From Prescottella defluvii (lineage in GTDB: Bacteria > Actinomycetota > Actinomycetes > Mycobacteriales > Mycobacteriaceae), in contig NZ_JPOC01000038.1 in assembly GCF_000738775.1 (NCBI RefSeq), forward strand, positions 1 to 64,000: 64,000 nt of DNA. The letters are read 5' to 3'. The notes below the pieces were generated by a model that was not told where the DNA came from, searched no databases, and was given only the letters and a program-made list of their open reading frames with translations. Numbering within the stretch: position 1 is the first letter of the stretch; each line of letters starts with the position of its first letter. Shown here in pieces: positions 44,296 through 52,003 of the stretch. The position numbers and the translations under genes are program-made.

Positions 44296-44868
44296 ATGAC
44301 GCAACCGGAGAACGAACGCGTGCTCGTGATCGGACCCGACGGCCATCCAGTTCCGGTGGCCGCGGCCACGAACCGCACCGACGGAGCCGCGGACGGCACG
44401 GCGGACCAGAGCGACCCGGACGCACTCACCGACATGGTGGAGCAGCCCGCGAAGGTCATGCGCATCGGCACGATGATCAAACAGTTGCTCGAGGAGGTGC
44501 GCGCCGCGCCGCTCGACGACGCCAGCCGCGCCCGGCTCAAGGAGATCCACAGGTCGTCGGTGCGCGAGCTCGAGCAGGGGCTGGCTCCCGAACTGCGGGA
44601 GGAACTCGAGCGGCTCACCCTGCCGTTCAACGACGACTCCGTGCCCACCGACGCCGAACTGCGGATCGCACAGGCTCAGCTCGTCGGTTGGCTCGAGGGC
44701 CTGTTCCACGGCATCCAGACCGCGCTGTTCGCGCAGCAGATGGCGGCACGCGCGCAACTCGAGCAGATGCGTCAGGGCGCACTCCCGCCCGGGATGAGCA
44801 TGGGACCGCAGCACCGCATGCCGGGTTCCGACGACAGCTCGGGGGGCGGGACGGGGCAGTACCTGTAG
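44296..44868 (+). CDS. bpa: Bacterial proteasome activator (Bpa/PafE)
   Basis: The 190-residue protein is helical from about residue 45 (VMRIGTMIKQLLEEVR, SSVRELEQGLAPELREELER, LVGWLEGLFHGIQTALFAQQ) with a flexible N-terminus and tail. It ends GQYL, the C-terminal motif that docks Bpa rings onto the 20S proteasome alpha ring to open the gate without ATP. GGAG lies just upstream of the ATG. It precedes the galactan transporter genes on the same strand, the order found around Rv3780. Proteasome genes are not in this window. Confidence 0.93.
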   Translation: MTQPENERVLVIGPDGHPVPVAAATNRTDGAADGTADQSDPDALTDMVEQPAKVMRIGTMIKQLLEEVRAAPLDDASRARLKEIHRSSVRELEQGLAPELREELERLTLPFNDDSVPTDAELRIAQAQLVGWLEGLFHGIQTALFAQQMAARAQLEQMRQGALPPGMSMGPQHRMPGSDDSSGGGTGQYL

Positions 44869-44935
44869 CGCCCGCCGGCACCCTTCGAGTGCGCCGAAAC
44901 CGGCAACTCCACCGCAAACGGTAGGCTCGGAACTC

Positions 44936-45817
44936 GTGTCAGCAGCAGCCTTGGATCACGAGCCGGCGTCCGACGCCGATACCGACGTCGTCGGGTCCGA
45001 TTCGCAGACGTTCCGTCGCGCGTTCCAGGACCTTCGGGACGGGTTCGCGCAGCGTGAGCTGTGGCTCAACCTGGGCTGGCAGGACATCAAACAGCGGTAC
45101 CGCCGGTCGGTGATCGGTCCGTTCTGGATCACGATCGCCACCGGCGTGCAGGCGACCGCGATGGGCATCCTGTACTCGGCGCTGCTGGGGATGCCGCTGC
45201 AGACGTTCCTGCCGTACGTCACCGTCGGCCTGATCGTGTGGAACCTGATCAGTGCGTCGATCCTCGAGGGCTCCGAGGTGTTCATCGCCAACGAGGGACT
45301 GATCAAACAGTTGCCGTCGGCGCTGAGCGTCCACATCTACCGGCTGGTGTGGCGCCAACTGCTGTTCTTCGCGCACAACCTGCTGATCTACGTGATCATG
45401 CTGTTCGCGTTCGGGGTCTGGAAGAACATGACGTGGACGGCGCTGGCCGCGATTCCGGCGCTGGGCCTGATCGTGCTCAACGCGCTGTGGGTGTCGATCG
45501 TGTTCGGCATCTTCGCCACCCGCTACCGCGACATCGCGCCGATCCTCGGCAGCATGACGCTGCTGCTGTTCGTGCTCACCCCGATCTTCTGGTCCACCGA
45601 GGTGCTCGAGGCCCAGGGCGGCGACGTTGCCAAGCGCGCGCGGATCGCCGAACTGAACCCGCTGTACCACTTCCTCGACATCGTCCGCGCCCCGATGATC
45701 GGCGCGGACCAGGACGCCTACCACTGGTACATCGTGCTGGCCTTCACCGTCGTCGGCTGGACCGCCGCGATCTTCGCGCTGCGCAAGTACCGGGCCCGCG
45801 TGGCCTACTGGGTCTAG
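44936..45817 (+). CDS. wzm: Galactan ABC exporter permease (Wzm/RfbD)
   Basis: The 293-residue protein has a cytoplasmic N-terminus (LWLNLGWQDIKQRYRRSVIG is the ABC-2 permease hallmark) and about six membrane helices. With Wzt it flips the lipid-linked galactan precursor of arabinogalactan across the membrane, like Rv3783. The GTG start lies 67 bases after bpa. The wzt gene begins 12 bases after its stop. Confidence 0.92.
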   Translation: MSAAALDHEPASDADTDVVGSDSQTFRRAFQDLRDGFAQRELWLNLGWQDIKQRYRRSVIGPFWITIATGVQATAMGILYSALLGMPLQTFLPYVTVGLIVWNLISASILEGSEVFIANEGLIKQLPSALSVHIYRLVWRQLLFFAHNLLIYVIMLFAFGVWKNMTWTALAAIPALGLIVLNALWVSIVFGIFATRYRDIAPILGSMTLLLFVLTPIFWSTEVLEAQGGDVAKRARIAELNPLYHFLDIVRAPMIGADQDAYHWYIVLAFTVVGWTAAIFALRKYRARVAYWV

Positions 45818-45829
45818 GGGGAAACCGAC

Positions 45830-46651
45830 ATGACGAGCAATGTGAGCATCGAGACGCGCGGCGCGTGCGTCGACTTCCCCATCTTCGACGCCAAGTCGCG
45901 GTCGCTGAAGAAGGCGTTCCTCGGCAAGGCCGGCGGCTCCATCGGCCGCAACGACTCCGACGTCGTCGTGGTCGAGGCACTCAAGGACATCACGCTGTCC
46001 CTCCAGGAGGGCGACCGTGTCGGACTGGTCGGCCACAACGGCGCCGGCAAGTCGACACTGCTGCGACTGCTGTCGGGCATCTACGAGCCGACCCGCGGCA
46101 GCGCCCGCGTCCGCGGCCGCGTCGCGCCCGTGTTCGACCTGGGCGTCGGCATGGACCCGGAGATCTCCGGCTACGAGAACATCATCATCCGCGGCCTGTT
46201 CCTGGGGCAGACCCGCAAGCAGATGCTCGCGAAGATGGACGAGATCGCCGACTTCACCGAGCTCGGCGAGTACCTGAACATGCCGCTGCGGACCTACTCG
46301 ACCGGCATGCGGGTGCGCATCGCGATGGGCGTCGTCACCAGCATCGACCCCGAGATCCTGCTGCTCGACGAGGGCATCGGTGCGGTCGACGCCGAGTTCA
46401 TGAAGAAGGCCCGCATCCGGCTGCAGAAGCTGGTGGAGCGCTCCGGCATCCTCGTCTTCGCGAGCCACTCCAACGAGTTCCTGGCGCAGCTGTGCGACAG
46501 CGCGATGTGGATCGACCACGGCCAGGTGCGCATGCACGGCGAGATCGAGGACGTCGTCCGCGCCTACGAGGGTGACGACGCCGCCGACCACGTCCGCCAC
46601 GTGATCGCCGACATGAAGCGGGAACGGGACAACGAAGAGAAGGCCTCGTGA
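45830..46651 (+). CDS. wzt: Galactan ABC exporter ATPase (Wzt/RfbE)
   Basis: The 273-residue ATPase has Walker A GHNGAGKST, an atypical signature YSTGMRVRIAMG and Walker B EILLLDEGIGAVD, as in polysaccharide exporters of the Wzt type. The C-terminal carbohydrate-binding domain of E. coli-type Wzt is absent, as in Rv3781. AGGGGG precedes the ATG. Its stop overlaps the glfT1 start (GTGA). Confidence 0.93.
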   Translation: MTSNVSIETRGACVDFPIFDAKSRSLKKAFLGKAGGSIGRNDSDVVVVEALKDITLSLQEGDRVGLVGHNGAGKSTLLRLLSGIYEPTRGSARVRGRVAPVFDLGVGMDPEISGYENIIIRGLFLGQTRKQMLAKMDEIADFTELGEYLNMPLRTYSTGMRVRIAMGVVTSIDPEILLLDEGIGAVDAEFMKKARIRLQKLVERSGILVFASHSNEFLAQLCDSAMWIDHGQVRMHGEIEDVVRAYEGDDAADHVRHVIADMKRERDNEEKAS

Positions 46652-47535
46652 CCGAGAAGATCGTCGGCGTCGTCGTCACCCACAAGCGACGCGAATTGCT
46701 CGCGCAGTCGCTGAAGGTGCTGGCCGCGCAGAGCCGTCCGCTCGACCACCTCGTCGTCGTCGACAACGCCGACGAGGCCGACGTCCGTGCGCTCGTCGAG
46801 AGCGCCGACGTCCCCACCACCTATCTGGGGTCCAAGCACAACCTCGGCGGTGCGGGCGGTTTCGCGCTCGGCATGCTGTACGCGCTGTCGCTGGGTGCGG
46901 ACTGGGTGTGGCTGGCCGACGACGACGGTCGCCCCGAGGGCCCGGACGTCCTGGCGACGCTGCTGGCGTGCGCGCAGCGGCACGGCTTGGCCGAGGTCTC
47001 CCCCGTCGTGTGCGACATCGCGCAGCCGGACCGGCTCGCGTTCCCGCTGCGCCGCGGCGTGGAGTGGAAGCGCTGGCGGTCCGAACTGGGCGACGACGAC
47101 CTGCTGCCCGGCATCGCCTCACTGTTCAACGGCGCCCTGTTCTCGGCGTCCGCGATCGACGCCGTCGGCGTCCCGGATCTGCGACTGTTCGTCCGCGGCG
47201 ACGAGGTGGAGGTGCACCGTCGCCTGGTCCGCTCGGGATTGCCGTTCGGCACGTGCCTGCAGACCGCGTACGTGCATCCCGACGGCGCCGACGAGTTCAA
47301 GCCGATCCTCGGTGGCCGGATGCACACGCAGTACCCGGACAACGAGACCAAGCGTTTCTTCACGTACCGCAATCGCGGTTACCTCATGTCGCAGCCGGGC
47401 ATGCGCAAGCTGCTGCCGCAGGAGTACGCGCGCTTCGGCTGGTACTTCCTGGTTTCGCGCCGCGACCCCAAGGGCTTCCGCGAGTGGATGCGACTGCGCG
47501 GACTCGGACGCCGGGAGCGGTTCGCCCGGCCCTGA
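46648..47535 (+). CDS. glfT1: Galactofuranosyltransferase, initiating (GlfT1)
   Basis: The 295-residue GT2 enzyme has VGVVVTHKRRELLAQSL, NLGGAGGFALGM, and the UDP/metal motif WLADDDGRPEG. GlfT1 adds the first two galactofuranose units to the decaprenyl-PP-GlcNAc-Rha linker of arabinogalactan in the cytoplasm. Its overlap with wzt links synthesis start and export. Homologous to Rv3782. Confidence 0.93.
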   Translation: MTEKIVGVVVTHKRRELLAQSLKVLAAQSRPLDHLVVVDNADEADVRALVESADVPTTYLGSKHNLGGAGGFALGMLYALSLGADWVWLADDDGRPEGPDVLATLLACAQRHGLAEVSPVVCDIAQPDRLAFPLRRGVEWKRWRSELGDDDLLPGIASLFNGALFSASAIDAVGVPDLRLFVRGDEVEVHRRLVRSGLPFGTCLQTAYVHPDGADEFKPILGGRMHTQYPDNETKRFFTYRNRGYLMSQPGMRKLLPQEYARFGWYFLVSRRDPKGFREWMRLRGLGRRERFARP

Positions 47536-48171
47536 TCAGGGTTCGCTTCGGTCGTATCCCCAGCTGCGGCACACCTGATCGGCAACTTCCCGCGTCGGAC
47601 GCTCGGGTGCCGTGCTCGGGTCGATCGGCACCATGTCGACGATCGTGGTGGACGTGTATCGGCCGTCCGGCAGGTAGCAGGCCACCATGCTGTTGGTAGC
47701 TTCCGCCTGGGCTTGGATTTCGTCGACCTCAACACCGCACGGCCGCGGCACCTTCGGCGCGCGCGCCGCCTCGGCCTCGGCGGCCCTGATCTGCTCCCAC
47801 GCCTCCGGCGGTAGCGGCTTCTCCAGCAGGTTCTTCGGGATTCCCGTGGTCGGGTCCAGGGGTGCGACAGCCGGCCGCGGCTCCTTAACCCGGTCGTAGA
47901 CCGGCGGCCACAGTTCGGCGCCGGGGACCTCGAGCCCCGCGGCCACCCGCTCCTCGGTCTCCCGGTCCAGCCGCTCGACGGCGTCACACGGCAGCGCCGA
48001 CGTGCTCTCGCGCGCATCGGCGACGAGGTGCACGGCGTCGGGCACAGCGGGCGCGGCGCCGTCACCGCCCCCACTCACGATTCCCGCGAGTCCGACCGCT
48101 GCGACGGCGATACACGCAGCTCCCACGGCGACTTTGCGTCCGCGCCCGGTAATTCCCCCCAAATCGGCCAT
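47536..48171 (-). CDS. Membrane-anchored extracytoplasmic protein of unknown function
   Basis: The 211-residue protein has one N-terminal membrane helix (VAVGAACIAVAAVGLAGIV) and a hydrophilic outer domain rich in Pro, Glu and Ala, with four Cys (LPCDAVERL, RPCGVEV, VACYLPDG, DQVCRSW) that may form two disulfides. No family is recognised. It ends back-to-back with glfT1. ATG 48171 is used; in-frame GTGs lie upstream. Confidence 0.6.
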   Translation of the reverse strand: MADLGGITGRGRKVAVGAACIAVAAVGLAGIVSGGGDGAAPAVPDAVHLVADARESTSALPCDAVERLDRETEERVAAGLEVPGAELWPPVYDRVKEPRPAVAPLDPTTGIPKNLLEKPLPPEAWEQIRAAEAEAARAPKVPRPCGVEVDEIQAQAEATNSMVACYLPDGRYTSTTIVDMVPIDPSTAPERPTREVADQVCRSWGYDRSEP

Positions 48172-48321
48172 AGTCGATGAGACCACGAATTCCCGCAGCA
48201 GCACGGGCATTCGCGGAGCGGGAGTCGATTCCGCCGCCGTCTCCCGGCGCAGCCCTGCATCACGAGGACATCCCTGGCAGCATGGGGACGAACTCGACGC
48301 TCACGTGGGAGGGGTCCGCGC

Positions 48322-49182
48322 ATGCTCGATCGGTTCAAGAAGTCGTCCCGGCTCAAACTGCAGCGGGCGGTTGCGGAGGTGCTCCGCGATTCGGACCGCC
48401 AGACGCGGATCGGGCAGGAGAACCGGCACGACCAAGTACTCGCGGAGCTCGCCGCGAACAACGGTGAGATGAAACGCGTGCTGCACGAACTCGCGGAGGC
48501 GCGCGGGCAGGTGGCGTCGGTCAGCGAACGCCTCGATCAGCTCGAACAGCGCGCTCGACGCGACATCTCGTATGCGCTCGACATCCGTGCCACCGCCGAG
48601 AGTGCCCAGTTCGTGCTCGACCACATGCCGAAGGCGCCCGTCTTCCGGCATCCCCACGACACGCTGCGGTACGGGCTCGAGATGGTCAAGGTCGACGGAC
48701 TGGCACTCGAGTTCGGTGTCGCGAGCGGCACGACGCTGCGGATCATCAGCGACGCGCTGCGCCCCACCGGACACGAGGTGTGGGGTTTCGACGTGTGGAC
48801 GGGACTGCCCGAGGCGTGGCGCAGCGGATTCCCGGCCGGCGAGTTCGCGCAGGCGGACGTGCCGTCGGTGCCCGGCGCGCAACTCGTGTCGGGACTGTTC
48901 GAGGACACGCTGCCCGGCTTCCTCGACGATCGTCCCGGCCCGGTCGCGTTCGCGCACCTGGACGCCGACCTGTACTCGTCGACCCGCACGGTGCTCGACC
49001 TGCTGGCCGACCGACTGGTGCCGGGCACGGTGCTGGTGTTCGACGAGTACTTCAACTACCCCGGCTGGCAGAACCACGAGCACCGCGCGTGGACCGAGTT
49101 CGTCACCCGCACGGGACTCGAGTTCGACTACCTCGCGTACACCGGCGACCACGAGCAGGTCGTGGTCCGCCTACGCGAATAA
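48322..49182 (+). CDS. TylF-like/macrocin-type methyltransferase with coiled-coil N-terminus
   Basis: The 286-residue protein begins with a charged, coiled-coil-like region (about 1-85; heptad-like AELAANNGEMKRVLHELAEA) and then a class I SAM methyltransferase fold with ALEFGVASGTTLRIIS, WGFDVWTGLPEAWR and the metal-site strand AFAHLDADLYSST, followed by VFDEYFNYPGW. The acidic cluster is that of TylF/MycE-type sugar O-methyltransferases. In this galactan neighbourhood it may methylate a cell-wall sugar, but that is inference. Confidence 0.85.
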   Translation: MLDRFKKSSRLKLQRAVAEVLRDSDRQTRIGQENRHDQVLAELAANNGEMKRVLHELAEARGQVASVSERLDQLEQRARRDISYALDIRATAESAQFVLDHMPKAPVFRHPHDTLRYGLEMVKVDGLALEFGVASGTTLRIISDALRPTGHEVWGFDVWTGLPEAWRSGFPAGEFAQADVPSVPGAQLVSGLFEDTLPGFLDDRPGPVAFAHLDADLYSSTRTVLDLLADRLVPGTVLVFDEYFNYPGWQNHEHRAWTEFVTRTGLEFDYLAYTGDHEQVVVRLRE

Positions 49183-49194
49183 GCCTGCCGCGGA

Positions 49195-51045
49195 TCACTT
49201 TCCGTACAGGCGCGCCCAGTTCTCCCGGCTCGTCAACTGCGGGAACTCACGACGGTAGGCCTCGGCGACCGCGGGCGCGTCAGCACGGAAGCGCTTCATC
49301 ACCCCGAGCAGGCGTCCGGTCATCTCGGCCGCCTTCTCCCGATCGAACCGGCGTTCCCGGACCCCGGACTGCGACGCGTCGGTCACGAAGACGTGCGCGA
49401 ACCGTCCCACGTGCCACCACTGCGCATCCTCGAACGAGACCGTCACCGGGCCCGGCTCGAGTCGTCCCCGGGCCTGCCACAGCGCACGCTTCGCGAGGAT
49501 CATGTCCTCGAGGTGCGGCTTCGGCGGCGGATCGGCCCGGCGCACCGGCACCGTCGGCAACTCCGACGCGGGGCGGGTGACCGTCTCCGAGAAGCGCTTC
49601 CGTTCGGCGTTCACCGATGCCAGCGCCGCCTGGCCGCCGTCCGCCAGCGCGGCGGGCCCCTCGAGGAAGCCTTCGAGCGCACGCAACTGGGTGTGTGCGA
49701 GACCGTACTGCATGCTGACGATCGAGCGGGAGATGTCCCGCGCGAGATTCTTCGCCAGCGCGGACGGCGCGAAACCGGGATCGAGTGCCGCGGTGATCAG
49801 TCCGTTGCGGGTACTGAAGTAGTGCGCGAAACCGTCGACGTCCTTCCAGTAGAAGTCCGCGTGCCACACCGCGGCGCCTGGCAGCGTGATCGTGGGGATG
49901 CCGGCCCGGCCCGCGCGCAGGCTGAACTCGACGTCGTCCCATTGGAAGAACACCGGCAGCGGCAGCCCGATCCGGCGCAGCGCCTCGGCCGGGATCAGGC
50001 ACGACCACCAGCCGTTGTACTGGGCGTCGACGCGACGCTCCGGCAACTCCTCGAGCACGTTGTAGTTGTGCTCGCTGTACTTGTCCGTCGGCAGTCCGCG
50101 CCGCAGCGTCGCCAGATCCACCCGCTCGGCCGTGGCCAGCAGGTAGTTGGGGTTGTAGAGGAACAGCATCTCGGCGCCGATCAGCGCCGGGCTGGCGGTG
50201 CAGTTCGCGAATGCGCTCAGCCGCAGCACCGTCTCCGGTTCGCAGAGGATGTCGTCGTCCATCAAGATCACGTCGGTGTCGTCGCCGGACGCGGACGCCT
50301 CGAACAGCCCGCGGGTAAAGCCACCGGCGCCACCGAGATTCGGCTGACGCAGGTACTGCAGGCGATCCCCGAACGCCGGTGCGACCTGCTGGAAAAGCTC
50401 ACGGTCCTCGACCGGGTCGGTGCCCTGGTCCACCACGTACACGGTCTCGAGACGCTCGACGACGGCCTTGTCGGACGCCAGCGCCGCCACCGTCTTCGCG
50501 CAGTCGTCGGCACGGTTGAACGTGCAGATCGCCACGGCCACCGGGCGCGGCGGGTTCGACGCCTCGACGCTCCACTCGATCCGGTCGAACGTCACCTCAG
50601 CGTCGAGCGCCTCGAACTCGAGCCACAGCGAGCCGCCGTCGACGAACTGATCGAGGGCGCTGGAGAGGGTGACGGTGCCCTGGCCGTCGGCGGTGGTGGC
50701 CCCGACGATGCGGCGGTGACCGCCGATGTCCGACGCGACGAGTAGCACCCGGCACGACGTGGTGGACAGGACGCGGACGCTGACGGTGACCTCACCGACC
50801 GTGGTCCAGCGCTGCCAGTAGCTGGCCGGGAACCGTCCGAAGAAGGTGTTGGTGTTGGCGCGTGCGCCGGCGTGCAGGCTCAGCGAGAACCGGTCACGGG
50901 TGGACTCGCCCTTCTCGACCACCGCATACAGTTCCTCGTTCGCGACCGGTGACGTGCCGGCGAACAGGGTGCGCTGCGCGACGAGGCGAGGCGTCAGTTC
51001 GCTGTCGGAGGCGGCACGGGTCTCGGACGAGTCAGCTGAATCCAC
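49195..51045 (-). CDS. glfT2: Galactofuranosyltransferase, polymerising (GlfT2)
   Basis: The 616-residue GT2 enzyme has an N-terminal beta domain (about 1-150), the GT-A core with AICTFNRADDCAKTV, NLGGAGGFTRGLFEA and the DDD motif VILMDDDILCEPE, then QWDDVEFSLRAG, WHADFYWKD, and a C-terminal helical region. GlfT2 builds the galactan chain with alternating beta-1,5 and beta-1,6 galactofuranose links (Rv3808c). It starts at GTG and is convergent with the methyltransferase gene. Confidence 0.95.
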   Translation of the reverse strand: MDSADSSETRAASDSELTPRLVAQRTLFAGTSPVANEELYAVVEKGESTRDRFSLSLHAGARANTNTFFGRFPASYWQRWTTVGEVTVSVRVLSTTSCRVLLVASDIGGHRRIVGATTADGQGTVTLSSALDQFVDGGSLWLEFEALDAEVTFDRIEWSVEASNPPRPVAVAICTFNRADDCAKTVAALASDKAVVERLETVYVVDQGTDPVEDRELFQQVAPAFGDRLQYLRQPNLGGAGGFTRGLFEASASGDDTDVILMDDDILCEPETVLRLSAFANCTASPALIGAEMLFLYNPNYLLATAERVDLATLRRGLPTDKYSEHNYNVLEELPERRVDAQYNGWWSCLIPAEALRRIGLPLPVFFQWDDVEFSLRAGRAGIPTITLPGAAVWHADFYWKDVDGFAHYFSTRNGLITAALDPGFAPSALAKNLARDISRSIVSMQYGLAHTQLRALEGFLEGPAALADGGQAALASVNAERKRFSETVTRPASELPTVPVRRADPPPKPHLEDMILAKRALWQARGRLEPGPVTVSFEDAQWWHVGRFAHVFVTDASQSGVRERRFDREKAAEMTGRLLGVMKRFRADAPAVAEAYRREFPQLTSRENWARLYGK

Positions 51046-51110
51046 ACCCGGCAGGGTATCGCGACACGGCGTGTCGACGCGCGCCCACCCGGTCTGACCG
51101 GCCGGTACGG

Positions 51111-51887
51111 TCAGGCGGCCGCGTGGGCCGCCGCGCGCAGCACCGCCTTGCGCCGACGCAACGTCAGCAGGCCCTGCGCCATCTGCACGACGTCGCCGAC
51201 GGAGATGCGACTGGCGTGCGCGCGATGCTCGTCACTCAAACGGATCGGGACCTCCACCGGACGGATCCCAGCGGACTCGACGGCGTAGTCGAGTTCGGTG
51301 GTGAACAGGAAGCCGGGCTCGGTCAGGTGCGGGGCCAGTGCCCGCAGCAGGTCCCCGTCGACCACGAACGTGCCCTGCGGGTCGCCGGTGCGGGTGCCGA
51401 GGATCGTGCGCCGCAGCAACGCGAACCCACGGGTCATCACCGCCCGGGCCAGACCGCGGTCGACCACCGAGTCGGGGTGCGCCTTGGACCCGATCACCAC
51501 GGCCGGACGCTGCCCGGTCTCCCGCTCGACCCGGTCGGCGCCGTCGACGTCGTCGAACCCGAACGGCAGGTCGTCGGCAGTCAGCAACACGCGTGCACCG
51601 CGCGACGCGAGCGCGCCGGTCCGCAGCGCGTTGCCCATGCCCTTGTCGCTGGTCATCGGGACGAAGACCACTCCGTCGGTGTCCCATCCGGCGGCCAGGT
51701 CGGCGCAGATCGCGGCCGTGGCGTCGGTGGACCCGTTCTCGACGACGATGATCTCGACGGACCGGCCGTCGAAGTGCTCGGCGAACCGACGGACCGTGGC
51801 CTCGAGGACATCGGCCGAATTGTGCGCCGGGATCACGACGGACAGCTCGTAGCCGCCGTCGAAACCGCCTCCCGAGCTCGTCTCCAC
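51111..51887 (-). CDS. GT2 glycosyltransferase (polyprenyl-phosphate sugar transferase-like)
   Basis: The 258-residue enzyme has LSVVIPAHNSADVLEATV, IIVVENGSTDATAAI, KGMGNALRTGAL and VLLTADDLPFGFDD, the layout of dolichol-phosphate mannose/glucose synthases, ending in a soluble tail without membrane helices. It would make a polyprenyl-phosphate sugar. It is divergent from a large GT-C-like membrane protein, which could be the user of that lipid-linked sugar. It starts at GTG. Confidence 0.85.
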   Translation of the reverse strand: METSSGGGFDGGYELSVVIPAHNSADVLEATVRRFAEHFDGRSVEIIVVENGSTDATAAICADLAAGWDTDGVVFVPMTSDKGMGNALRTGALASRGARVLLTADDLPFGFDDVDGADRVERETGQRPAVVIGSKAHPDSVVDRGLARAVMTRGFALLRRTILGTRTGDPQGTFVVDGDLLRALAPHLTEPGFLFTTELDYAVESAGIRPVEVPIRLSDEHRAHASRISVGDVVQMAQGLLTLRRRKAVLRAAAHAAA

Positions 51888-52003
51888 CCGATGACCTCCG
51901 ACCTACTCGTTTTCCCCGACTTCATTGCGAACCGCGCGGAATATTACGCTCCGACGACAGGGATGCTGCCGCCGCGCAATCCGTCCGACGACGAAAGCCC
52001 GCC

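Noticed and set aside
44939-46600. A 553-codon minus-strand frame opposite wzm and wzt
   Set aside because: It is antisense to two clearly recognised transporter genes and has the Asp/His/Arg-rich composition of a shadow frame.
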